A program made the position numbers and the translations under genes. From Emcibacter sp. (GTDB lineage: Bacteria; Pseudomonadota; Alphaproteobacteria; Sphingomonadales; Emcibacteraceae), in the NCBI RefSeq assembly GCF_963675455.1, contig NZ_OY776217.1:1660001-1724000 (forward strand): DNA of 64,000 bases. The letters run 5' to 3'. Positions within the stretch are counted from its first letter, which is position 1. Each line of letters begins with the position of its first letter. This document shows positions 52,291 to 60,037 of this stretch, one piece after another. The notes under the pieces are model-generated. The model worked only from the letters and a program-made list of their open reading frames with translations, was not told the DNA's origin and ran no database searches.

Positions 52291-52857
52291 ATGCTTAAAA
52301 TTTTTCGACTGATTTCCGCGTCTATTTTGTTTCTTGTACCGGGGCAGGTCATTCAGGCCCAGACTGTTCCCGAAGAGACTGTTACTGCCGGAGAGGCCCG
52401 GGCGACCACTTCACGTCCCGTCCTTCGTGTTCTTATTCGCCCGGAATATCCAGAGGAAAAAACCCGCGAATTTCTGTCCCCCCGGGGACTTCCGTCACTC
52501 AGGAGTTATGGCGGTGGCGAAATTGTCATAAACTGGCGGGATCTGCTGGATCCGGATTATATGGCCGGCAAGGCGGTGGAGCTCAGCGATGCAATGGTCA
52601 TCATTGAAACCAAAGACCGGGTAATCTTTGAAGATGCCGGCTATAGCATGCAGAAGCTGGCAGTCAGGTTTGACTATTTCGACCTGGCGGCACATGAGAA
52701 TGATCAATATATCGACACTTATTCTTTTGGCGAACTGGCCGCAAAGATTAACCTGCCCGATTACGGTCAGCTTTTTACCCGTTATCAGCTGAAAACCATT
52801 GAGGACGCCAATTCCGAAAGCAGCCGTTATCTTGTCAGACTGTTGACGCTTTACTGA
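52291..52857 (+). CDS. Hypothetical exported protein
   Basis: A 188-residue protein with a signal peptide (LKIFRLISASILFLVPGQVIQA-Q). The mature part has no family I recognise; it mixes strands and helices (VLRVLIRPEYPEE, GGGEIVINWRDLLDPDYM) and ends with an L/R-rich helix. ATG 52291 follows GGGGGCAT-type sequence. It converges with the ZnuA gene, sharing 7 bases at the stops. Confidence 0.55.
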   Translation: MLKIFRLISASILFLVPGQVIQAQTVPEETVTAGEARATTSRPVLRVLIRPEYPEEKTREFLSPRGLPSLRSYGGGEIVINWRDLLDPDYMAGKAVELSDAMVIIETKDRVIFEDAGYSMQKLAVRFDYFDLAAHENDQYIDTYSFGELAAKINLPDYGQLFTRYQLKTIEDANSESSRYLVRLLTLY

Positions 52858-53846
52858 AGGTCCGGTGCCGGGGGCACCTTCTTGGCCGGCATGCCCGGAT
52901 TGATATCGAAGATTTCATGATCCCCTCCCTGGCATTCTTCAATGGTCAGGGCGATTTCCTCAATCAGTTCCATATAAAGGCTCGGACCCGGCTCCAGATA
53001 AACACCCAGGGGATCTACCACGCCATAGTTGGCGGAGGTGTCGCCCATGACGACCGTGGCAATGCGCGGATGGGAACCGGGGGTGCCCAGGACGCAGGTG
53101 ACATGCTTTTCTTTCGCAATCTGTTTCAGGGCCTTCAGGTGGCTGGCGCTGGGCGGGCTGTCGGAGTTGAGCTGGATCGCTCCGACGCTATAGAGGGAAA
53201 AGGCCTTCTCGAAATACTGAAAGGCGTCATGATAAATGATGATGGGTTTTTCCCTGAAGGGGCGCAGATCCTGGCGAAGGCGATCCTTGAGCTCGTAAAG
53301 CCGTTTGATGACTAGTTTGGAGTTGCGAATATAGGTAACCCGGTGGTCCGGGTCCAGGGCTGAGAGGGTTTCCTCGATCATCCTGACCATCTGGATGGCA
53401 TTTTCCGGATCCAGCCAGATATGAAGGTCCATTTCCTCATGGTCATGCCCGGTATGATCCTCGGTTTCCTCGGTAAACCAGATCTTGCTGGTCCGGTAAG
53501 GCAGGAGCTTCAGGTCCCTGGCTTTGGCCAGGGCAACGGATTTGACTTTCTGCTGGTCGTTATCGATGATCCCGGTCAGGAAAGTTTCCAGTTTGCTGTC
53601 TACATAAAACAACACATCCGCATTGACCACCTTGCGGATATGGGAGGGGCGCATGCTGAAGATGTGTGGGTCCAGGGAACTGTCCATGAGCAGAGTAACT
53701 TCGCCCCTGCTTCCCATCACCGATTGAACCAGTGAGTGGACCGGCTTTATGCTGGCTACCACATCCAGTTGTCTGGCCTGGGCCGGCAGGGTGAATGCCA
53801 GGAAAAGGCCGGAGATCAAAAGTGCCCTGTATAATCTGTTTATCAT
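52851..53846 (-). CDS. znuA: ZnuA-type metal ABC transporter substrate-binding protein
   Basis: A 331-residue periplasmic binding protein with signal peptide (LLISGLFLAFTLPAQA-R). It has the family's zinc-binding layout: VASIKPVHSLV with the first His, the His/Asp-rich flexible loop EETEDHTGHDHEEMDLH, the second His in MDLHIWLDPENA, and the later HDAFQYFEK segment. No ABC ATPase or permease (ZnuB/ZnuC) is next to it, so it must work with partners elsewhere. A Zur-like palindrome lies 15 bases before the start. Confidence 0.9.
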   Translation of the reverse strand: MINRLYRALLISGLFLAFTLPAQARQLDVVASIKPVHSLVQSVMGSRGEVTLLMDSSLDPHIFSMRPSHIRKVVNADVLFYVDSKLETFLTGIIDNDQQKVKSVALAKARDLKLLPYRTSKIWFTEETEDHTGHDHEEMDLHIWLDPENAIQMVRMIEETLSALDPDHRVTYIRNSKLVIKRLYELKDRLRQDLRPFREKPIIIYHDAFQYFEKAFSLYSVGAIQLNSDSPPSASHLKALKQIAKEKHVTCVLGTPGSHPRIATVVMGDTSANYGVVDPLGVYLEPGPSLYMELIEEIALTIEECQGGDHEIFDINPGMPAKKVPPAPDLQ

Positions 53847-53860
53847 TATCTGTCCGAATT

Positions 53861-53875
53861 CGTTATAACATAACG
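53861..53875 (-). promoter_or_regulatory. Zur-like operator of znuA
   Basis: CGTTAT-AAC-ATAACG is a 6-3-6 inverted repeat with a TTATAACATAA core, close to Zur boxes known in proteobacteria. It lies 14 bases from the znuA start codon, where binding would block expression when zinc is plentiful. A possible -35 (TTGACT, minus strand, plus 53899-53904) lies upstream of it. Confidence 0.65.
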
Positions 53876-53934
53876 TATCTGATGCGTCAGGCCCGTAAAG
53901 TCAAGTATTGATTTCGAATAACCGACAGTTGTTT

Positions 53935-55302
53935 TCATCCGGCCGCGATCAGCAAACCTCCGCCGAAGGTCAGGAAACTGACCAGGAACACCACAAAGGT
54001 ATAGCCCATGATCTGCCGCATATGCAGGCCGGCAATGGCCAGCAGCGGAATTGTCCAGAAGGGCTGGATCATATTGGTCCACTGATCGCCGTAGGCGACC
54101 CCCATCACCACAAGCGGCAGGTTAACGCCAAGGTTTTGTGCGGCCTCGATAAAGACCGGTCCCTGGATGGCCCATTGTCCGCCGCCGCTGGGGACAAAGA
54201 AGTTGACCAGTCCACCGGAAATAAAGGCCCAGAACGGCAGGGTTTGTGCGGTCGAGATGCTGGTGAACCAGTCCGACATGATATTGACCAGGCCGCTGTT
54301 GAACATCAGTCCCATGATGCCGGCATAGAGCGGATATTGCAGCAGGACCGGGGAGACGGTGCGGCTGGCGTTGCCGATCAGGGAGACATAATGAAGCGGG
54401 TTGCGGGCCAGCATCAGGCCGAACGCCAGAAATGACCAGTTGACGATATTGAGGTTCAGGTTCAGCCCCTTTGTTTTGAACCAGTAGACCAAGTAGGCAA
54501 TGAGCAAAAGTCCGAGGCCTATCGAGATCAGCCGGCTGTTGTCCAGATAACCGGCCGGCGTCAGCGGGGTGCCGTGGCCGGAGGAGCGGTCCATTTCCGC
54601 ATCTTCCTCCTGCAGCGATTCTATGGCCTCGACCGGAGCTTCGACAATTTCCTCGTCTTTCGGGCGCATCAGGCTGCAGGTCAGGGCGACAAGAGTCAGG
54701 GTGATAAAGGCGATGGCAATATTCCAGCCGGCAAAAATGGTTTCCGTGACCGGGATCAGTCCGCCGATACTGCTTTCCAGGGCGTTGCCCGGTGTGGCGA
54801 CAAACAGGGGAGCCGAGGCGGAATACCCCATGTGCCAGATCACGAAACCGGCATAGGCGGAGGCGACGAGCAGAGGAAAGTGCAGGCGGAGGCCTTTCCT
54901 GCGTCCCTCGATGGCTACCTGCTGGGCAAGGATGGCGCCGGCCACAAGTCCGAGAGACCAGGACAGCAGACTGGCCAGTCCGGCAATGAGGGTCACCATC
55001 AGGTAGGCGCCGGCCTGGCTGTTTGGCAGGCCGCCCAGAAACCTGAGGGCCCGCTGGACGGAATCGGTATGTGCCAGTGCATGGGCGGCGATCAGCATGA
55101 TACTGAGCTGCGCCATAAAGCCGAGCAGGGAGGATAGACCGTCACCCCAGGCGACCATGGCGCCAACAGGTGTCGCATCGGTCAGACCCAGAGTGATCAG
55201 GAAGGTGGCCAGGGTCAGCAGGATGGCAAATACAAAGGGGTCCGGATAAAACCGTTCAACAAAAACCATAAACGGCCTGGCCAGTAACTGAAAATATTTC
55301 AT
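53935..55302 (-). CDS. atoE: Short-chain fatty acid transporter, AtoE family
   Basis: A 455-residue membrane protein with about twelve hydrophobic segments and the AtoE hallmark region SLLSWSLGLVAGAILA plus SGGLVNFFVPSGGGQWAIQGP. It probably imports short-chain fatty acids such as butyrate or acetoacetate. I start it at ATG 55302 after GGAGG; a longer in-frame start adds no membrane segment. The aryl-acyl-CoA pathway nearby yields acyl acids, a possible link that remains inference. It lies upstream of znuA on the same strand. Confidence 0.9.
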   Translation of the reverse strand: MKYFQLLARPFMVFVERFYPDPFVFAILLTLATFLITLGLTDATPVGAMVAWGDGLSSLLGFMAQLSIMLIAAHALAHTDSVQRALRFLGGLPNSQAGAYLMVTLIAGLASLLSWSLGLVAGAILAQQVAIEGRRKGLRLHFPLLVASAYAGFVIWHMGYSASAPLFVATPGNALESSIGGLIPVTETIFAGWNIAIAFITLTLVALTCSLMRPKDEEIVEAPVEAIESLQEEDAEMDRSSGHGTPLTPAGYLDNSRLISIGLGLLLIAYLVYWFKTKGLNLNLNIVNWSFLAFGLMLARNPLHYVSLIGNASRTVSPVLLQYPLYAGIMGLMFNSGLVNIMSDWFTSISTAQTLPFWAFISGGLVNFFVPSGGGQWAIQGPVFIEAAQNLGVNLPLVVMGVAYGDQWTNMIQPFWTIPLLAIAGLHMRQIMGYTFVVFLVSFLTFGGGLLIAAG

Positions 55303-55476
55303 GAAATCCTCCGCTTTTTCCTGCCATTGTGAAGCATGAAGGCACAGATTCAACTCAAAATATAGGATGTGGGGAAATTCACAATTTTTTCAGTTTTACA
55401 GGATAGGGTTCATGTATAAAAAAAGTAGTAAAGCAGTTGGTGTCTCCACCAAGGGAAATTTGTAGAGGATTTTTGT

Positions 55477-56010
55477 ATGTTAGCAGCTACAGCGGGAACA
55501 TCGGATCAGGAAGTCGTTTTTTCCGAGGATGACATTATTGTCAGCAAGACCGACCTGAAGGGCAAGATTATCTATGCCAATGACACATTTTGTGATGTCA
55601 GTGGTTACAGTGTAGATGAGCTTATCGGCAAGCCCCATAACATCATTCGCCACCCTGACATGCCGCGATGTATCTTTAAATTTATGTGGGACACGCTCGG
55701 GTGCGGTGAGGAAATCTTTGCTTATGTGAAGAATAGCTGCCGGGACGGACGCTTTTACTGGGTTCTGGCTTATGTCACCCCGTCACTGGACATCAATGGC
55801 AAGGTCTGCGGGTATCATTCCAGTCGCCGTTCGCCAAATCGCCGGGTGTTGCCGAAACTGGAAGAGATTTATGCAGCTTTGCGAAAAACCGAACAGCAGG
55901 CGTCAACTCCGAAAGAAGGTATGGAGCAGGCGGGCAAACAGTTCGAGCAGATGCTGGCAGACCAGAAAATGACATATAACCAGTTTTTGTTTTCCCTGGA
56001 ACAAATGTAA
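55477..56010 (+). CDS. Aer-like PAS-domain redox sensor (soluble)
   Basis: A 177-residue protein with one PAS domain (about residues 18-125) that carries the Aer-type FAD-binding signature GKPHNIIRHPDMP and the nearby WDTLGCGEE. It lacks a membrane segment and signalling domain. The C-terminal 50 residues form a helix likely to engage another protein. A soluble chemoreceptor follows 213 bases downstream, suggesting that this is a separated sensor half of an Aer-type system. RBS is TAGAGGAT. Regulation not clear. Confidence 0.85.
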   Translation: MLAATAGTSDQEVVFSEDDIIVSKTDLKGKIIYANDTFCDVSGYSVDELIGKPHNIIRHPDMPRCIFKFMWDTLGCGEEIFAYVKNSCRDGRFYWVLAYVTPSLDINGKVCGYHSSRRSPNRRVLPKLEEIYAALRKTEQQASTPKEGMEQAGKQFEQMLADQKMTYNQFLFSLEQM

Positions 56011-56223
56011 CGGCGACGCCCCTTTATTTGTCGCATGATAATTCCGGCCCCCTCTGAAGAAAAATATTTACCGGGATCCTCTCCTTACGGGAAATTTTAA
56101 AGACTTTATTTAGGAATCTTCCGTACCGTTGCCTTAAAGGGGACGACTGTCAAAATCGCGATGCCAACGTCCTGAAAATATTACCGATATTTAATTTATA
56201 ACCTGCTTTATTAGGGTAGCTAA

Positions 56224-57348
56224 ATGGCTTTTTTTTCCTCTCCGAAATCAGTTCCGACTACAGAAAATATTACCGAAGCAACGTCTCATCCCGTAGGTGT
56301 TGATCCCGTATTTGAACAAAAATGTGAAAATTATGAACGGGCTTTCGCCCAGATGGCCCAGACCCTGGAATCAGTGCTGGCTGGAAACCTTCAGGGTCGC
56401 CTGACCGTTGATCGCGGCCAGGGAGATCACGTGGCGCGAGCCTTTCAGGCCCTGAACGATGTTCTGGATCAGTCCGATCGACGCGTCGTCGAAGCCGTTG
56501 AAAAAAATCAGCAGTCCTCGCAGGCCCTGACGTCGACACTGGAAAATAAATTTTCCGGCTTCATGTCTGAATTTGCGGCTTCCGTGCAGCAGCTGTCCGG
56601 CGTGTCTGAAGAAATGAAGCAGCTTGCGGTTCAGAATGTGGCGCAGAGCCGTCAGGCTTCTACAACAGCCGATGAAGCCACCGGTAATGTAAATGCGGTG
56701 GCGTCGGCCACTGAAGAACTGTCCAGTTCCATTAACGAGATCACAAGCCAGGTGAATGCGTCCTCGACGGTCACGAAAGAAGCGGTGAAAGGCGCGGCTT
56801 CTGCCGGCGATGCGGTCAAGGGGCTGGAAGATTCAGCAAACCAGATTGACCGGGTGGTCGAACTTATCCGGACGATCGCCGGACAGACCAATCTTCTGGC
56901 GCTTAATGCGACGATCGAGGCGGCGCGGGCCGGGGAAGCGGGCAAGGGCTTTGCCGTTGTGGCTTCCGAAGTGAAAAACCTGGCAAATGAAACCTCAAGC
57001 GCCACGGACGATATTGTCGCCCAGGTGGAAAATATCCAGTCTGCGATTAAACATACAGTCCAGACCATCGAGGAAATCAGCACCAAGATTAATCAGGTGG
57101 ATGAATATTCGGCTGCAATCTCTGCCACCATCACCCAGCAGAATGCCGCGACTATGGAAATTTCCCGCAATATCCAGCAGGCGGCCCGCGGCACCAGTGT
57201 GACTTCGGAGCAGATCTCCGAAATCTACAGTTCGTCTGAAAATACCAGCCGGATGGCCGACGAGGTGTATGGCGCTGCCGACAAGGCAATCAGTCAGATT
57301 GAAACCCTGAAGAGAGAAGTTGGAACGATCCTGCATCAGGCGAACTAG
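56224..57348 (+). CDS. Soluble methyl-accepting chemotaxis protein
   Basis: A 374-residue chemoreceptor signalling protein with no membrane helix. The N-terminal 100 residues include a HAMP-like piece (AGNLQGRLTVDRGQGDHVARAFQALND). The long MCP coiled coil holds the highly conserved hairpin tip NLLALNATIEAARAGEAGKGFAVVASEVKNLA, the CheA/CheW contact. Heptad Q/E sites suitable for methylation are visible. No clear C-terminal CheR-binding pentapeptide is present. It may receive signals from the PAS protein encoded upstream. Confidence 0.94.
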   Translation: MAFFSSPKSVPTTENITEATSHPVGVDPVFEQKCENYERAFAQMAQTLESVLAGNLQGRLTVDRGQGDHVARAFQALNDVLDQSDRRVVEAVEKNQQSSQALTSTLENKFSGFMSEFAASVQQLSGVSEEMKQLAVQNVAQSRQASTTADEATGNVNAVASATEELSSSINEITSQVNASSTVTKEAVKGAASAGDAVKGLEDSANQIDRVVELIRTIAGQTNLLALNATIEAARAGEAGKGFAVVASEVKNLANETSSATDDIVAQVENIQSAIKHTVQTIEEISTKINQVDEYSAAISATITQQNAATMEISRNIQQAARGTSVTSEQISEIYSSSENTSRMADEVYGAADKAISQIETLKREVGTILHQAN

Positions 57349-57419
57349 GGTCATCCCGAGCCCCGCCGCGGGAGTTTTCCAGCGGCCAGAATTTTGCCGA
57401 ATTTGTTTTTATTGATAAA

Positions 57420-57456
57420 GAGCCAACCCGCATGTAAAAAGGGGTTGGCTCTTTTC
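57420..57456 (+). terminator. Intrinsic terminator after the chemoreceptor gene
   Basis: GAGCCAACCC (57420-57429) pairs with GGGTTGGCTC (57442-57451) across a 12-base loop, followed by TTTTCTTG. A strong 10-pair stem. Confidence 0.92.
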
Positions 57457-57563
57457 TTGTTTGGCGTGTTATAGTCCTGCCAGATTCGGGATAGAGGGAT
57501 TAACAAGGCTAAGAAACATCGGCCCGGAAGCAAGGCTCAGGGCGCGGAAAAGACGGGTAGAGT

Positions 57564-58349
57564 ATGAATTTTCAAATCGGGGAATCTCCCTTTTTCAAGA
57601 TAGCAAAGAATGCGATCCTTCTGGTTGCGGCTCTGGGGCTGCTCGCAGGTTGTTCCGGCCGCGACACTCTGAAATATGAGGACAGGTCGGTCGAGGAAAT
57701 CTATGACTGGGCCCTGGGATATATCAACAAGGGTCAATATCGCTATGCGGCTGTGGCCTTTGACGAGGTCGAGCGTCAGCACCCCTATTCTGTCTGGGCG
57801 CGCCGGGCACAGCTTATGTCTGCCTATTCCTATTATATGGCCAACAAATATCAGGAAGCGATCCTGACGGCCGGCCGTTTCATCTCGCTGCATCCGGGCA
57901 ACAAGGATGCGGCCTATGCCTATTATCTGACCGGACTGTGTTATTACGAGCAGATCGCCGATGTGCGCCGGGATCAGAAAATTACCGAACAGGCGCTGAG
58001 TGCCTTTACTGAAGTCGTTCGTCGTTTTCCCCTTTCTGAATATGCCAAGGATGCCCGGCTGAAGATTGACCTGACCCAAGATCACCTTGCTGGCAAGGAG
58101 ATGGAAATCGGCCGTTTCTACCAGACAACCGGAGAACATATGTCTGCCATCAAGCGGTTCCGTACAGTGGTGGAAAAATATGAAACCACTAGTCATGTCC
58201 CGGAAGCCCTGCACCGCCTGACGGAGCTTTACATGTCCTTGGGGATTTATCCCGAGGCCCTTAAAACAGCTGCCGTTCTGGGGCATAACTATCCGGACAG
58301 CAAGTGGTATAAATTCAGTTACGAGTTGATGCAGAAATATTCCAACTAG
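57564..58349 (+). CDS. bamD: Outer membrane assembly lipoprotein BamD
   Basis: A 261-residue lipoprotein of the BAM complex that inserts outer-membrane proteins. The signal peptide ends at lipobox LLAG-C30. The mature protein is made of five TPR-like repeats, with YINKGQYRYAAVAFDEVERQHPYS in the first and the family pattern FRTVVEKYETTSHVPEALHRLTELYMSLG near the end. A possible -10 (TATAGT, 57470-57475) lies in the leader. It is followed by recN and ligA, the order common in alphaproteobacteria, where lpxC would precede it. Confidence 0.95.
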   Translation: MNFQIGESPFFKIAKNAILLVAALGLLAGCSGRDTLKYEDRSVEEIYDWALGYINKGQYRYAAVAFDEVERQHPYSVWARRAQLMSAYSYYMANKYQEAILTAGRFISLHPGNKDAAYAYYLTGLCYYEQIADVRRDQKITEQALSAFTEVVRRFPLSEYAKDARLKIDLTQDHLAGKEMEIGRFYQTTGEHMSAIKRFRTVVEKYETTSHVPEALHRLTELYMSLGIYPEALKTAAVLGHNYPDSKWYKFSYELMQKYSN

Positions 58350-58366
58350 GAGGCATTCGCGTCCAG

Positions 58367-60034
58367 ATGCTGATTGGCATTACCATCAGGGATATCGTTC
58401 TTATTGACCGGCTGCAAATCCCTGTGCCAGGCGGCCTGTCTGTCCTCAGTGGTGAAACGGGGGCGGGGAAATCCATTCTTCTTGACAGCCTGGGGCTTGC
58501 CACCGGACAACGGGGCGAGCGCGACCTGGTGCGTCATGGTTCGGAACAGGGGACCGTCATTGCCGAATTTTCCCTGCCGGAAGATCTGTCGATCTGGTCT
58601 GTCCTTGAAGACCAGGGACTGGAGTATGAGCCCGGCGAACTGATCCTCAAAAGAACGCTGTCAAGGGACGGTCGCAGCCGGGCCTTTGTCAATGACCAGC
58701 CGGTCAGTATCGGGCTGCTGCGCCAGCTTGGCGAAATGCTGGTTGAAATACACGGCCAGCATGATGAACGCGGTCTTCTTAACCCGGCCGGGCATAGGCT
58801 TATGCTTGATGATTATGGCAACTACAGGAACAAGCTGGAGGATGTCAGCAGCAGCTACAGCAAACTGACCGGCCTCAGGCGCCTATTGCAGGAAGAAGAA
58901 GACAAGCTGTCCGAAGCGCGCCGGGACGAGGAATATATCCGTTACAATCTGGAAGAGCTGGATAGCCTTGCCCCGCAGGAAGGGGAAGAAGAGGAATTGT
59001 CGGAAAGACGCGCCCATATGATGAAGGGGGAAAAACTTTCCGACGGCCTGAATGAGGTGTTGTCCGATCTGCTTGATGACAAGGGGGCGGATGCCTCCCT
59101 GCGCGGCGCGCTTCGGCGTCTGGAGCGGATGGCGGAGTCTGACGGCCTGCTGGAATCCGTCGTGCAGTCCCTGGACCGGGCGGCCATTGAAACGGCGGAA
59201 GCCATTGCCCGGCTGGAACAGACGTTGCGTGACCTGGAATTTGACCCGCAGGATCTGGAACACAGCGAGGAGAGGCTGTTCTCACTTCGCGCCGCGGCCC
59301 GCAAACACAACTGCCAGGTAGACCAGCTTGCGGCCCTGAGGGACGATTTTGCCGAAAGGCTTCGGGCGCTGGAATTCGGGGACGAGGAAATCCGCCGCCT
59401 GACCGGTGAGGTCAGGCAGGCCGAGGAGCGCTTCAGGCAGGCCGTTGGAGTTCTGAGTGACGCCCGCCGGAAGGCGGCAGCCAGGCTTGACGAACTGGTC
59501 AATGCGGAACTGCCGCCCCTGAAACTGGAAAAGGCAAAGTTCCGGACAACCCTGACGCCCCTGCCGGAAGAGGAGTGGGGTGCCCAGGGCGGTGAAAAGG
59601 TGGAATTTGAAATCAGCACAAATCCGGGGGCGCCATTCGCCGGCCTGATCAGGATCGCGTCGGGCGGTGAACTGAGCCGCTTTATGCTCGCCCTCAAGGT
59701 CGTGCTGGCCAGCGAGAATACGGTGCCGACGCTGATTTTTGATGAAATCGACCGCGGTGTCGGCGGGGCGGTGGCCGATGCGGTCGGGGAACGCCTGAAA
59801 CGGCTGTCGGAACATGCCCAGATCATGGTGATTACCCATTCTCCCCAAGTCGCGGCCCGGGGCAACAGTCATTGGTTGATTGCGAAATCCCAGGCTGGCG
59901 AAGCCGGGCAAATGAACACGACCATAACAGCTCTTGATGCAGAGGCCCGGCGGGAGGAAATTGCCCGCATGCTGGCCGGGGCAACCGTCACGGACGAGGC
60001 CCGGGCGGCAGCGAAAAGCCTGATGCAGGGATAA
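58367..60034 (+). CDS. recN: DNA repair protein RecN
   Basis: A 555-residue SMC-like ATPase for double-strand break repair. Walker A GETGAGKS is at 29-36, the Q-loop region includes VNDQPVSIGLLRQLGE with the IHGQHDERGL motif, a coiled coil occupies about 150-350, and the C-terminal head shows IASGGELSRFMLALK signature and LIFDEIDRGVGG Walker B. It lies 17 bases after bamD. LexA-type sites were not seen in the short gap. It ends 3 bases before ligA. Confidence 0.96.
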   Translation: MLIGITIRDIVLIDRLQIPVPGGLSVLSGETGAGKSILLDSLGLATGQRGERDLVRHGSEQGTVIAEFSLPEDLSIWSVLEDQGLEYEPGELILKRTLSRDGRSRAFVNDQPVSIGLLRQLGEMLVEIHGQHDERGLLNPAGHRLMLDDYGNYRNKLEDVSSSYSKLTGLRRLLQEEEDKLSEARRDEEYIRYNLEELDSLAPQEGEEEELSERRAHMMKGEKLSDGLNEVLSDLLDDKGADASLRGALRRLERMAESDGLLESVVQSLDRAAIETAEAIARLEQTLRDLEFDPQDLEHSEERLFSLRAAARKHNCQVDQLAALRDDFAERLRALEFGDEEIRRLTGEVRQAEERFRQAVGVLSDARRKAAARLDELVNAELPPLKLEKAKFRTTLTPLPEEEWGAQGGEKVEFEISTNPGAPFAGLIRIASGGELSRFMLALKVVLASENTVPTLIFDEIDRGVGGAVADAVGERLKRLSEHAQIMVITHSPQVAARGNSHWLIAKSQAGEAGQMNTTITALDAEARREEIARMLAGATVTDEARAAAKSLMQG

Positions 60035-60037
60035 TAT

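Noticed and set aside
57478..57563. CCCGGAAGCAAGG-like sequence in the bamD leader, reminiscent of the 4.5S SRP RNA loop
   Set aside because: The match to the SRP tetraloop region is partial and no long hairpin or full-length RNA structure could be formed, so I treat it as chance.
58350..58366. SOS (LexA) box controlling recN
   Set aside because: The 17-base gap after bamD is too short, and no GTTC-N7-GTTC-like site was seen; recN is likely read from the bamD promoter.
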